Assembly: GCA_963833465.1 (NCBI GenBank)
Contig: CAWHXW010000005.1
Location: 132,866 to 196,865, forward strand
Origin: Fen-1298 sp963833465
GTDB taxonomy: Bacteria; Bacteroidota; Ignavibacteria; UBA10030
Length of the DNA stretch: 64,000 bases
Direction: 5' to 3'
The notes under the pieces are model-generated. The model saw nothing but the letters and a program-made list of their open reading frames with translations. It was not told the DNA's origin and did not search any database. Shown here piece by piece: positions 28,339 to 37,866 of this stretch. Each line of letters starts with the position of its first letter. The stretch's first letter is position 1. Both the position numbers and the translations under genes were made by a program.

Positions 28339-29808
28339 TTAGACCGTAGCCCTGCCTCTTCTTTCTTCAAGCTTACGACGCGTCTCTTGGGCACGTTCAG
28401 CGGTAATAGGATAGAATTTTAATGCAACAATTGCAAATAATGCTGTGATAGACGTCGCACCAGCTAAAAACAGACGCATAATTAGAAATGTTTGTGGATC
28501 TTGGTGACCGCCTAATTCACTGTGAAAACCGGCCAGCCAAACGGTTAAGCCGACACAAAATGCAGAAATGGATAACGCTGTTTTCTCTAACCATGAGAAG
28601 ACTGCGCCGAACACACCTTCGCGGCGTTTGCCGTATTTTAATTCATCTTCATCACAGATGTCCGCCATCATGGATTCAAGCAAAATTTTCACAGCAACCC
28701 ACATTGGTCCACACAGAAGCGGATCGATGAGAATAACCGGATCGATGGCGACAGTGCCGATATAAATGAGAGTATGACCTGGCTGAAAAATAAACCATTT
28801 CATGATGCCGCCTAATACACTCAATGAATAAACAAAGTACAGCGCTTGTTTTTTACCAAGTTTATTTGCAACCCACGTGATAACTGGAATAAATGCAAAC
28901 CCTGTTACGGCGTACCCCGACGAGAGTAACCCCTTCCAGATACTGCCCAATGCAATATCGCCGTTTGCCATATAATACACCATAACAAAATGGTCAATGT
29001 TTGAAGCGAGAATTCCTGCCAGCGTATTGAATATAATGATGCTGATCAGTATCTGAAATGGCCGACTCTTGAATGCTTCTTTAGCCGATGCCAACAGTTT
29101 CACTTTTTCCTGGCTTTCAATTTTTTTTGCAAAGCGCTCTCGTACAAACAAACCCGGTATCACACCTATGACGCTCATGATAATCAACCCTATCATCCAT
29201 GTAACGATAATGACACCCGTCATTTCTACTTTACTACCTGCAGGCAATCTATAGGCAAAATATGCCGAGCTAATAACTGCAGCGAAGGGAATAGTCCATT
29301 CATAAAGAAATTCTGCCGACTTATGAAAAAAAGCAACATACGCCATAACACGATTACGCTCGTTATAATCGGGAGTCATCTCGTACGTGAGGGCTTTAAA
29401 TGGAACAGCAAAGATTGAATAAAAAAGATAGAAGAGAATTTGCATCAGAATAAAATAGATGATTTTCAAAGTCGGGTTCCATGAGTCAGGGACCATCCAT
29501 ATAAAACCGAAAATGATTCCCATGAATATAGCTCCGACAACAATAAATGGCCTGCGGCGTCCCCACCGGGAATGAAAATTGTCGGAAATTTTACCGACAA
29601 GCGGATCAAGAAATGCATCTAAAAATCTTGGAATGGTCAATGAGATACCAATCCAAGCAGCATTTAATCCAAGGATCATTACATAGGCGGTTCTCGCAAC
29701 CGTATTGACGCCAATAAAACCGAACATATTGCTGAATCCACCAATACCCAGCGCTAATTTTTCTCTGAGACGGACTTTATCTTCAGATTTTATTCTTGAA
29801 TTTTCCAT
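28339..29808 (-). CDS. GPH-family sugar:cation symporter (MFS)
   Basis: A 489-residue inner-membrane transporter with twelve predicted helices. GPH hallmarks are FLDPLVGKISDNFHSRWGRR in the first cytoplasmic loop and the FKALTYEMTPDYNERNRV stretch. Its position between GH42/GH112 and GH53 genes makes galactosides or galacto-oligosaccharides the likely substrate. The ATG overlaps the GH42 stop (TAATG), so the two are translationally coupled. Confidence 0.88.
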   Translation of the reverse strand: MENSRIKSEDKVRLREKLALGIGGFSNMFGFIGVNTVARTAYVMILGLNAAWIGISLTIPRFLDAFLDPLVGKISDNFHSRWGRRRPFIVVGAIFMGIIFGFIWMVPDSWNPTLKIIYFILMQILFYLFYSIFAVPFKALTYEMTPDYNERNRVMAYVAFFHKSAEFLYEWTIPFAAVISSAYFAYRLPAGSKVEMTGVIIVTWMIGLIIMSVIGVIPGLFVRERFAKKIESQEKVKLLASAKEAFKSRPFQILISIIIFNTLAGILASNIDHFVMVYYMANGDIALGSIWKGLLSSGYAVTGFAFIPVITWVANKLGKKQALYFVYSLSVLGGIMKWFIFQPGHTLIYIGTVAIDPVILIDPLLCGPMWVAVKILLESMMADICDEDELKYGKRREGVFGAVFSWLEKTALSISAFCVGLTVWLAGFHSELGGHQDPQTFLIMRLFLAGATSITALFAIVALKFYPITAERAQETRRKLEERRGRATV

Positions 29809-31883
29809 TATGAGATACTTCCTTCTCTTTTTAAAATATAAACTCCATATTTGATTAAATGCAAAACGTTTTCATAGACAGTTCCGGTAAGCAGGTCTTT
29901 AAATTTTCCTTCAGGCAGGTTCACTTGCTTCTCAGTCTCTCCATGATTCATATAAAAAAAATATTTCATGTTAGCGCCCGAACGAACCATAACTTCCACT
30001 TGTTCAGTCAGCGATAAAGCAGGAAGATTAACTTCATGCATCACCTCTAATAAAAAGTCCCTCATAAAATCTTTATCCGGTCTTGTCGCAACATAATATG
30101 CTTTTCCATTACCGTATGTATTTTCCGTCAGCGATGGCGATCCTGCATAGTAACCATTTGTGAATACGGCAAGCGTTTGAGCTGTTGTTGGATGAACGAC
30201 ATCACACCAAAGCGAGCAGCCATATTTTTCCTGAAGACCTTTAACTGCTTTTGTCATCTTCATTTGGTTTTTGCCGCCGGCAGGCAGAGGATTATATTCT
30301 TCAACTTTTACTCCCAGCACGTCTTTTAATGGACCAAGATACCCATCCAAAAAGACACCAACGAACTCATCAATCACTCCTGAGAAATACGTCGAGATAA
30401 AAATTCCGCCCTTCCTGACAAAATCCTGCACGGCATCTTTCAACCCGGGTTTTAACAAATGAAGAAGCGGTGCAACAACGATCTTGTATTTTGAAAAATC
30501 GTAATCAACTCCGATGATATCCACAGAAACGTTGAGATCGTGAAAGGCATTAAAGTAGTATTCCAATTCGCCAAAATAACTGACTAAGACTGTCGGAAAC
30601 GGCTGCCCGTTGGCAGACCAAAAGATTTCATTATCCAACGATTTTGTGCCGCGACCATAAGGGCTATCGACAGACCACCATGAATCATTATCCATGAGAA
30701 TAGCAACGTCTGCATGAATTGTTGAACCAACTATGTCGTTGAGCCTTGTCAGTTCATTTCCCAAATCACAAATTTCTTTGAACACACGAGAATCTTCTCC
30801 ATAGTGCGGAAGCATGCCGCTATGGTATTTTTCAGCTCCTTTTTTAGATGCTCTCCATTGGAAAAACATCACTGAGTCAGATCCGTGCGCGATAGCATGA
30901 TAGCTCCAGAGACGCATCAAGCCGGGAGATTTGGAAACATTCACGGGATACCAATCAACTTGCGAAGGAGCTTGCTCCATCAGCATAAACGGTTTTCCCA
31001 GTAGCGATCGCATCATCGCATGGCGAAGAGCAGCCCACTTATATGAATTCTGATTACTTGGGTCAGGATAAAAATTCAACGAAGCGACATCGAGATGATC
31101 TTTGAAACGAAAGTGATCAAATTTGCTCCAGTCACCTTCAAAATTTGTCGTGACAGGAATCTCCGGTGTAATTGTTCGTATCACATCGAATTCTTCCTTG
31201 TACAGCGTGAAAAAACTTTCACTTAAGAATCGTTTATAATCCAGCAGCTTCGTCGCATTGCGTCCACCGGCGCTTGCACGCGGCGTATTGATTTCATTCC
31301 ATTCGGAATATTTTTCACTCCAGAATACCGTACCCCAGCATTCGTTTAAGCGATCAAGAGTCTTGTATTTTTCTTTTAACCATTTCTGAAAACTTTGTTC
31401 ACAATTTTTGCAAAAGCACATGCTGTTCCTGTTTGCATATTCATTGTTGATATGCCACAGCTTTAACGCTCTATGTCCCTTGTAGTGAAGTGCCATTTCA
31501 TAAGCTAATCTTCGTACGGCTTTTCGATAGTTCGGACTATTCATGCAATAGGTTTGTCTCGAGCCGTAGACAACCTGTTCACCCGATTCCCGGACAAAGA
31601 GAATGTCGTCATATTTTTTCGTCAACCAGTTCGGCTGTGCTGCAGTAGATGTTCCCAGGCATACATCAATATTATTTTCTGCAAGCAGATTCATGATTTT
31701 ATCAAGCCAGTCAAACGAAAATGTATTTTCATCCGGCTGGAGTAATGTCCATGCAAAAATACCGACACTCACCATGTTGACATTCGCTTGTTTCATTAGT
31801 CGGATATCATCTTTCCATATTTCCTCGGGCCATTGTTCCGGGAAATAATCTCCACCAAAAAGTATTTTATTATCACTTTTCAT
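29808..31883 (-). CDS. GH42 beta-galactosidase
   Basis: A 691-residue protein without a signal peptide, so probably cytosolic. It opens with FGGDYFPEQWPEEIWKDD, the standard GH42 start. The acid/base Glu lies in LWHINNEYA near residue 145, the nucleophile Glu in FMLMEQAPSQVDWYP near residue 300, and a metal-binding Cys cluster CFCKNCEQ follows the acid/base. The barrel is followed by the trimerisation and C-terminal beta domains. It releases galactose from short beta-galactosides made by GH53. It lies 18 bases after GH112 and overlaps the symporter. Confidence 0.93.
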   Translation of the reverse strand: MKSDNKILFGGDYFPEQWPEEIWKDDIRLMKQANVNMVSVGIFAWTLLQPDENTFSFDWLDKIMNLLAENNIDVCLGTSTAAQPNWLTKKYDDILFVRESGEQVVYGSRQTYCMNSPNYRKAVRRLAYEMALHYKGHRALKLWHINNEYANRNSMCFCKNCEQSFQKWLKEKYKTLDRLNECWGTVFWSEKYSEWNEINTPRASAGGRNATKLLDYKRFLSESFFTLYKEEFDVIRTITPEIPVTTNFEGDWSKFDHFRFKDHLDVASLNFYPDPSNQNSYKWAALRHAMMRSLLGKPFMLMEQAPSQVDWYPVNVSKSPGLMRLWSYHAIAHGSDSVMFFQWRASKKGAEKYHSGMLPHYGEDSRVFKEICDLGNELTRLNDIVGSTIHADVAILMDNDSWWSVDSPYGRGTKSLDNEIFWSANGQPFPTVLVSYFGELEYYFNAFHDLNVSVDIIGVDYDFSKYKIVVAPLLHLLKPGLKDAVQDFVRKGGIFISTYFSGVIDEFVGVFLDGYLGPLKDVLGVKVEEYNPLPAGGKNQMKMTKAVKGLQEKYGCSLWCDVVHPTTAQTLAVFTNGYYAGSPSLTENTYGNGKAYYVATRPDKDFMRDFLLEVMHEVNLPALSLTEQVEVMVRSGANMKYFFYMNHGETEKQVNLPEGKFKDLLTGTVYENVLHLIKYGVYILKREGSIS

Positions 31884-31901
31884 CGAATGTATTTCAAACC
31901 C

Positions 31902-34094
31902 TCATTGACACAAACAATTCAGTTTATCTAATGTGAACCATTTCATTTCCAGCGGTTTCAAAATAATCTCTGTTGATTTTTCATCCGCATTATACACCCT
32001 TGTAGTTTGATTGAGCTCAGAATTATTCATAACAACAAACTGTTTCACATCTGGATAGAAAGCACAGTCTGTGTTGATATTAGCACTGAACCATTTGTGC
32101 AATTGCTGCTCTTGCCCAGATGCCCAGAGAATTGCACGATATAATATTCGCATATTCTGTGCAATGTGTAAATAATTTGCAAAATACACTGAGCGTCCTT
32201 TGCCGAATGTATGCGTCGATAATTGAACAGCAGTCGGAGTTCCAGCTAACAGTTCTGCATCCTCGCTGTTTATATGAACATTTGATTTGGCAACTCCGAG
32301 ATCAATTTTCTCTATAATATCTTCTAGAATAAAATGTTTGACATTTATTTCGGGACGAATATTTTTTGCCCACGATAGTCTGTTGCCGATTTCTTTTTCC
32401 ACTCCGAGAACATCGGCAATCTGGAAAAACCGCCCTTGGTACTGGAACGCTGTCGGATCTTCAACACCGATAAATCCTCCTCCTTCAGCAACCCATGCTC
32501 GAATTGTTTCAACAACTTCCGGATCTGCCCAGTGTTGACCGCCGCTCCATGCACTTCCAACACAGCCCCAATTTATAATTGTTCCGATATCTTTGCCAAT
32601 GCCATTTTTACGGATGTCATCGAAACTAATGAACTCAACATCCGCTGCAAAGCCGCTGAGGAATTCCGGCACATGTCCTTTCGGCCAATCATCATTGTGC
32701 ATCCATGAGCGCATCTTGCCCCAGCAATCTAAGAATGCAACTTTCTTAACCGCGTTCAGAGGTTTTGTCTTCTTTGTTTTGTCGAGGATAATTCTGAATT
32801 CGTTTGCCAACTCTCCGACATATTCCAGGAAATCAGGATACTTTACGGCAAGATCCAGATAGCCGCCGAAACCTATTCTATCCACGCAGCATCTAAGCAG
32901 CGCGCGTCGAATTCCTTTCCACCACTTTCTGCATTCTTTTACTGGATCACCGTTGTCTTTGAACACTGGTTCATCCTGAAGGTTGACTTCGAAGAAGTAC
33001 GGATACAATCTGACTTCTTTCACTAAATCTCCCGGAACGTCAGATATTCTTCTCAATTCGACGCCGCTCAAACATGGCCCGATGATCCCGTCAAAACCAA
33101 GGTCCTGAAATCCATCGAGATATGGTTCTGTTCCAATCCAATGATCGCAGAAAAACAGTCCTGCTTTTTTATTGGCTTGATGAACTTTCTCCACGCACTT
33201 TTTTGTATAACCCCGCACAAATTCCTGAACAAAATTCATCCAATCCAGAAACTTCTTTTGGGGGATCCTGTACGATGCATTAAAGTACCCTTCATCGACA
33301 ATGTCTTCGCTTCGCAGACGATACCCTTTTTGTTTTTCAAATTCGTCCATTGCTAAAGCGCTCATTGGATCTAAATACCCACTCCAATCCTGATAGGCAT
33401 TTTCTCGCTTTTCATTTTTTATCAACGGAAATTGATACAGCATGGATGTGAAACGAACAACATCCGTATTGGGATGTACTGCAAGCCATTGATCGAGATA
33501 TTCTAAAAGATGTATTCCTGTTTCCGGCTGATGGGGATCAACTCCCATTTGATGTTCACCTGTCCAATTATTGGTGATATAATTGTACATTGACGTTGAT
33601 TCCCAGATTTGATAGACAAGAAAATTGACTGTATAAATATGCCATTTGCGTGGATTTGATATCAACACTTCTTTGCTTTGTTCGAGGAACTGCCAATCGC
33701 GAATATCAACGATTGTATTTGCGGTTCGGTCGATGACTTCCCAATACTTTTTCGGGTCATGCTTTATATCAATTCTAAACTCTTCCTGACTGTATCCTTT
33801 TTGTATCTTAATTTTCAATTCTCTTTCACTATTACATGTTACAGGATACGACATAAGAAATTTCTGCTGGCATTGTTCGGGATGTGCTTTCGCCCATACT
33901 TGATCAGCTCTGATCAGGCAAATTGTAGAGTAGACATCGGGTCCCATACCGAGTATTTCCGGCGAAAGAGTGGTTCCATCGCTATCACGAATCGCATCCA
34001 CTCCCCATTTTTCACAGAGCATTTTTACTTCCTTGTCCATTCCTTTCTGGGCAGGAAGAGTAAAGTGGCCTGTTAACTTTTTAGGTGTAGTCAT
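31902..34094 (-). CDS. GH112 phosphorylase (beta-galactosyl-N-acetylhexosamine or galactosyl-rhamnose)
   Basis: A 730-residue cytosolic enzyme that splits a beta-galactosyl disaccharide with phosphate, giving galactose 1-phosphate and saving ATP. Family signals are TGHFTLPAQKGMDKEVKML and WGVDAIRDSDGTTLS at the N-terminus, LRSEDIVDEGYFNASYR, DHWIGTEPYLDGF and DRIGFGGYLDLA in the barrel, and a Rossmann-like middle domain followed by a beta domain. In this galactan/pectin context the likely substrate is galactosyl-beta-1,4-rhamnose from rhamnogalacturonan I rather than lacto-N-biose, but this is inference. I start at ATG 34094; an in-frame TTG lies four codons upstream. Confidence 0.88.
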   Translation of the reverse strand: MTTPKKLTGHFTLPAQKGMDKEVKMLCEKWGVDAIRDSDGTTLSPEILGMGPDVYSTICLIRADQVWAKAHPEQCQQKFLMSYPVTCNSERELKIKIQKGYSQEEFRIDIKHDPKKYWEVIDRTANTIVDIRDWQFLEQSKEVLISNPRKWHIYTVNFLVYQIWESTSMYNYITNNWTGEHQMGVDPHQPETGIHLLEYLDQWLAVHPNTDVVRFTSMLYQFPLIKNEKRENAYQDWSGYLDPMSALAMDEFEKQKGYRLRSEDIVDEGYFNASYRIPQKKFLDWMNFVQEFVRGYTKKCVEKVHQANKKAGLFFCDHWIGTEPYLDGFQDLGFDGIIGPCLSGVELRRISDVPGDLVKEVRLYPYFFEVNLQDEPVFKDNGDPVKECRKWWKGIRRALLRCCVDRIGFGGYLDLAVKYPDFLEYVGELANEFRIILDKTKKTKPLNAVKKVAFLDCWGKMRSWMHNDDWPKGHVPEFLSGFAADVEFISFDDIRKNGIGKDIGTIINWGCVGSAWSGGQHWADPEVVETIRAWVAEGGGFIGVEDPTAFQYQGRFFQIADVLGVEKEIGNRLSWAKNIRPEINVKHFILEDIIEKIDLGVAKSNVHINSEDAELLAGTPTAVQLSTHTFGKGRSVYFANYLHIAQNMRILYRAILWASGQEQQLHKWFSANINTDCAFYPDVKQFVVMNNSELNQTTRVYNADEKSTEIILKPLEMKWFTLDKLNCLCQ

Positions 34095-34136
34095 ATTTAA
34101 TTTCAATTCACATTACGAGTTTTAATTCAAGATATT

Positions 34137-34370
34137 TTAATCTTCATCTTTTGCTAATATATCTTCGACGGTATAACGTTTCAGCATGTGCTTGTATTTA
34201 CTTTTATAGGAAGCGTACATGGTCAAGATTGTATGCTCATCTCCTTCCCAATTACATCTCCTGCAATAAAACTGATCGTGTTCTTTGTCGTACAACAGAT
34301 CAAAATCAATGTCCCGGAAGAGACAATTGGGACAGCGATAATTTATTACGCCTTTTCTACCTTGAGACAT
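34137..34370 (-). CDS. Small zinc-ribbon protein in the galactan locus
   Basis: A 77-residue protein with two Cys pairs, CPNC (residues 13-16) and CRRC (36-39), spaced as in a zinc ribbon, followed by a charged helical tail (SYKSKYKHMLKRYTVED). A GAGGAG ribosome site eight bases upstream of ATG 34370 supports translation. It overlaps the end of the preceding glycan-active gene by 25 bases and lies just before GH112, so it belongs to the operon. I do not recognise a named family; a regulatory or enzyme-accessory role is possible. Confidence 0.7.
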   Translation of the reverse strand: MSQGRKGVINYRCPNCLFRDIDFDLLYDKEHDQFYCRRCNWEGDEHTILTMYASYKSKYKHMLKRYTVEDILAKDED

Positions 34371-36178
34371 GTCACTAACTCCTCTTGAAGTCCAATTTTT
34401 TTAATGATGCCAATTTTTAAATTCGGTGCAAACGAATATCCTTCCTCATAATATCCTTTACAGTTTTCATTAAGTGGTATCATGCTAATTTTCGTTTGAA
34501 TCTGCGGAATAATCGCTTCTACATATACTACATTTTCTGCTGAGTATACTCTGCAACGGTAATCATACGTCAGCGTGTTTCGTGATTTATCATTGCCGAC
34601 CACCGTCAGCAGACATCCGGTCAAATCCTCCGGATATTCAGTCGTGCCCCAGCAGGAAGCAAGGAATTCATCTATTTCCACTTTTGCTGCTGGGTCACTT
34701 GATTCAATAATTTTTCTGCCGATTAGGATTTCTCCCGTATTTTCTTTGAACGTATACGTTGTTGCCAGCTTAATAGTTAAATTATGAAATTCGATTTCAA
34801 CTGGTTTCACGCCTAGAATTCGACATCCTTCTCTTTCATTATATGTACCGGTGCTGCGGCATGAACTGACGTCCACTTCTTCTGAACCGTAACGAACCTT
34901 ACAGCTTTTTATCGAACCTTCGCCTGCATAATGAGTGAACGCACCCGCTCGATAGCGTGAGTGAACAATGTACGGATACGACGCATCCTGATTTGCTTTC
35001 GTTCCGACACCACAGGGGCGTGTTAATTTTGAAGCATACGGACGGAAATCTGTGATCGCTCCTCCTTGTTTCAGATCGATCTGAACACGAAACTTCGAGT
35101 CTGCATACCAAAACGATTGATTTTTTGTTCCAAAGACAAGGTCTTTCCACAGACCGCAAATCGGTCCGCTGCGAGGTTGATTTTCACGGAACCAATCTGC
35201 GAACTCCGTCATCGTCATATCTTCCATCTTGCCATCTTTTTTTAATTTTCCGTAATAGGAAAGAAAATCTTCGTAGCTTTTTTTAAGAATTCTGTACGGC
35301 GCTTCCCAGCGTCCGCCTTTGCCCATCCATCCCGGTCCGACATAAGCAAGATTGTATGTAAATCCCTTGTTGTATTTTTTCATGACCTGATAATGGTCAA
35401 TAAGATTATACATATAAGGCAAACGATCATCTTCATACATCATGCCGCGAATAATATTTTGTGGATGCGTCCCGAACATATCGCCCGCATTATCCATAAT
35501 TGCCAATAGATCACGCGAAAGGTGAGGTACTGCAACAATTCCGATGTCATCATTTTCATCCTCTGCGATGGCATGAGTATTTTTCTTTGAAGGAATCCAC
35601 GCAGTCCAAGGAGATCCGTCCATAAGTGTGTACCAAGATGAGTTAGTGTGACGAAATACTTTCGGTCCTTCTTCAAAACATGTCGCAATCGCAGTCTTTA
35701 CCACCGGATATTTTTCTTTGATGAAATTGATCAATTCAGCATCCATAAAATATGAGCCAGTCGATGTCGGATAGAATCCAAAAATTTCTTTGAAGCGTTC
35801 AAACGAGTCAACCACAATTTCTTTTTTCAAATCCATCGGGAACAGCCAGATAGCTAATTCTTTTGACTTGTATTTGTCGCGAAACTCTTTGCAGTTCAAG
35901 CCAAGGAATGTATGGCCGATTTCATCGTTGTATTCGTCATGATATTTTTTTGCAAGTTCAATGCACTCTTCATTATAGAGACTGGAATAAGTCATTTGAA
36001 TAGTAGTTCTAAGCCCATTCTGGTGAGCGATGTCCTGCTGCAGACAAAAAATCTCCAGTGATTCTTTCACAACGTTTGCCTTACTGACTTCCGCTGTTTG
36101 TCCTTCCTGCGCACTGGTGTCAATATACTCCGGAACTAATTCAGGCCTATGGATTAAATTTAGAATAAACTTATCCAT
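34346..36178 (-). CDS. Glycan-active protein of unknown family (possible NodB/GH57-like barrel plus beta-sandwich)
   Basis: A 610-residue protein without an export signal. The first 330 residues read like a beta/alpha barrel of the polysaccharide-deacetylase/GH57 kind: an early IQMTYSSLY strand, EYNDEIGHTFLGLN (compare the EIG-H motifs of such enzymes), FGFYPTSTGSYFMDAELI and VAVPHLSRDLL. The last 250 residues look beta-rich (YTFKENTGEILIGRKI). It may belong to the paired DUF3863/DUF3864 type seen in Bacteroidota, but I am not certain. Its place between two glycoside hydrolase genes argues for a step in galactoside or pectin breakdown. Confidence 0.6.
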   Translation of the reverse strand: MDKFILNLIHRPELVPEYIDTSAQEGQTAEVSKANVVKESLEIFCLQQDIAHQNGLRTTIQMTYSSLYNEECIELAKKYHDEYNDEIGHTFLGLNCKEFRDKYKSKELAIWLFPMDLKKEIVVDSFERFKEIFGFYPTSTGSYFMDAELINFIKEKYPVVKTAIATCFEEGPKVFRHTNSSWYTLMDGSPWTAWIPSKKNTHAIAEDENDDIGIVAVPHLSRDLLAIMDNAGDMFGTHPQNIIRGMMYEDDRLPYMYNLIDHYQVMKKYNKGFTYNLAYVGPGWMGKGGRWEAPYRILKKSYEDFLSYYGKLKKDGKMEDMTMTEFADWFRENQPRSGPICGLWKDLVFGTKNQSFWYADSKFRVQIDLKQGGAITDFRPYASKLTRPCGVGTKANQDASYPYIVHSRYRAGAFTHYAGEGSIKSCKVRYGSEEVDVSSCRSTGTYNEREGCRILGVKPVEIEFHNLTIKLATTYTFKENTGEILIGRKIIESSDPAAKVEIDEFLASCWGTTEYPEDLTGCLLTVVGNDKSRNTLTYDYRCRVYSAENVVYVEAIIPQIQTKISMIPLNENCKGYYEEGYSFAPNLKIGIIKKIGLQEELVTCLKVEKA

Positions 36179-36301
36179 TCATAAACTCCTTATCTTTGAA
36201 TATTTTTTTCAATTTTCAGTTAATAATCCTTTAGTCACCTAAAATGATTTTTAAAAAATTCACTTTTATAATTATTTTGGAATCACTTACGAAGTAATTT
36301 A

Positions 36302-37627
36302 TTATTTCACAAGACTAATTTTGTGGGTCAATTTTATTCCTTCTGTACTAAGACTTACTATATACATGCCCGATGCCACCGACTTTCCGGTATTATCCAA
36401 ACCATTCCAGATGACGGAGTATTTTCCCGGGTTCTTTACGGCATTTACAAGTGTTGCAATATTTTGTCCCAATATGTTATAAATATTCAGCAGCACTTGT
36501 GAATGTCGGATGATTGTATATTCAATGGTAGTACTCGGATTAAATGGATTCGGATAATTATTTAATTTATAATCAACAGGAACAGATGCTTCCTTTGCCA
36601 CTGAAGTGGCAACGGTATCTAAAAAAGCATCCAGCGCAATCGTAGGCTCTTTTGTCGAAGGATTCCATGCACCCATGTTATAACCCTGCCAATTGTAACA
36701 TTCTGGTTCCCAATAAAAGACACCTAATCCGCCTACTGATTTAGTTTTTTGTAAAAGATCTACAAGATAATTGTAGGCGTCTGTCGGTTGATAGTAGAAA
36801 TAACCTGATTCAACCACCATCACTTTCGTCGCGTATCTTGAAATCATATCTTTCATAGTTATGAGAGCCAAGCTATCGTCAACAGCCCAGGTCAAGCCAG
36901 CCCAGTATGGATACACCGACATTCCAATAATATCCCATTGAGCTCCATTATTTTTTAAGCCATCAAATATTTTTCTGTACATTCCATCGTCATGTCCGTT
37001 TGATAGATGAACAATTACCTGGATTGTGCTGTCGACAGCCTTAACAGCATTGTATCCGCTTCTAATAAATGAAGCAAAATTATCCATATGTGTAGAGGCT
37101 CTTCCATCTTCCCATAACATTCCATCGTTAGTTTCATTGCCAATCTGCACCCATTTTGGCGTTACACCGAGTGATTTAAGTGTATCTAATATATTGTAGA
37201 CATGATTATAGACATCCGTGTCTAATTGTATTGTTGTATGAGTTGCCCACGCTACCGGTTTTGTTTGGTGTCCTGGATCAGCCCAGGTATCACTCATGTG
37301 AAAATCCAATAGCACGCTGAAACCCATGCTGTCAGCACGATGAGCCATTGTTGCCACATCTTTTTTTCCGCACCAACCTCCAGTTGGATTTACCCACACT
37401 CTAAATCGAAGTGCATTAATTTTTTTTTCTTTTAAAATCGTCATGCAATTCTCTTGAACTCCGGAACTATTTTTAAAGACATAGCTGGCAGATTCCATTT
37501 GTGATAACCAACCGATATCCGCACCATTTGCAAATTGCGATTTCGTCTCTTTTGGAAAAAGCAGGGCAATGATGAAAATGACCCACATCGGGAATATTTT
37601 TGTGACAATTGAACTAGAATTTTTCAT
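36302..37627 (-). CDS. GH53 endo-beta-1,4-galactanase with T9SS sorting domain
   Basis: A secreted 441-residue enzyme. The signal peptide (FPMWVIFIIALLF to KETKSQ) leads into GH53: NGADIGWLSQMESASYVF, the acid/base Glu in VQIGNETNDGML, the nucleophile Glu in VMVVESGYFYY and the barrel-end VFYWEPECYNWQGY. The last 85 residues are a type A sorting domain (NYPNPFNPSTTIEYTI to LTHKISLVK), so the enzyme should sit on or be released at the cell surface, making galacto-oligosaccharides for the TonB receptor. The frame opens 22 codons earlier; I chose ATG 37627 as the start of the signal peptide. Confidence 0.92.
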   Translation of the reverse strand: MKNSSSIVTKIFPMWVIFIIALLFPKETKSQFANGADIGWLSQMESASYVFKNSSGVQENCMTILKEKKINALRFRVWVNPTGGWCGKKDVATMAHRADSMGFSVLLDFHMSDTWADPGHQTKPVAWATHTTIQLDTDVYNHVYNILDTLKSLGVTPKWVQIGNETNDGMLWEDGRASTHMDNFASFIRSGYNAVKAVDSTIQVIVHLSNGHDDGMYRKIFDGLKNNGAQWDIIGMSVYPYWAGLTWAVDDSLALITMKDMISRYATKVMVVESGYFYYQPTDAYNYLVDLLQKTKSVGGLGVFYWEPECYNWQGYNMGAWNPSTKEPTIALDAFLDTVATSVAKEASVPVDYKLNNYPNPFNPSTTIEYTIIRHSQVLLNIYNILGQNIATLVNAVKNPGKYSVIWNGLDNTGKSVASGMYIVSLSTEGIKLTHKISLVK

Positions 37628-37802
37628 TTTATCATTGCCTAAATTAAATGGCCAAGAATTATAAAAGAAATATGGAAGAATTTCAGATTGCACTTAGCAG
37701 CAAAATAAGAGTAAACTGAAAATTTTAATTCTTTTTTTTTCTTTCGTTAAATCAATTTTTATTGTTTGAATTATACTTTTATTTGTACTTCTACATTTTT
37801 CA

Positions 37803-37847
37803 CTTATTCTTGGCGCTTGAAAAAACAATTCAAGCACCAAGAATAAG
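37803..37847. terminator. Strong hairpin between the beta-helix and GH53 genes
   Basis: CTTATTCTTGG plus GCTTGAA pairs with TTCAAGC plus CCAAGAATAAG, an arm of about 19 bp with a single mismatch and a short loop. It lies 20 bases after the beta-helix stop. There is no clean T-run, so it may act as an mRNA-stabilising or partially terminating hairpin that sets different expression of the two genes. Confidence 0.55.
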
Positions 37848-37866
37848 CCGAAGTTGGAGAAAGAAC

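Noticed and set aside
29861..29874. GCAAAACGTTTTCA, a LacI-operator-like sequence near the end of the GH42 gene
   Set aside because: Only ten central bases are palindromic, it lies inside coding sequence, and it differs from the perfect operator at 43903; likely chance.
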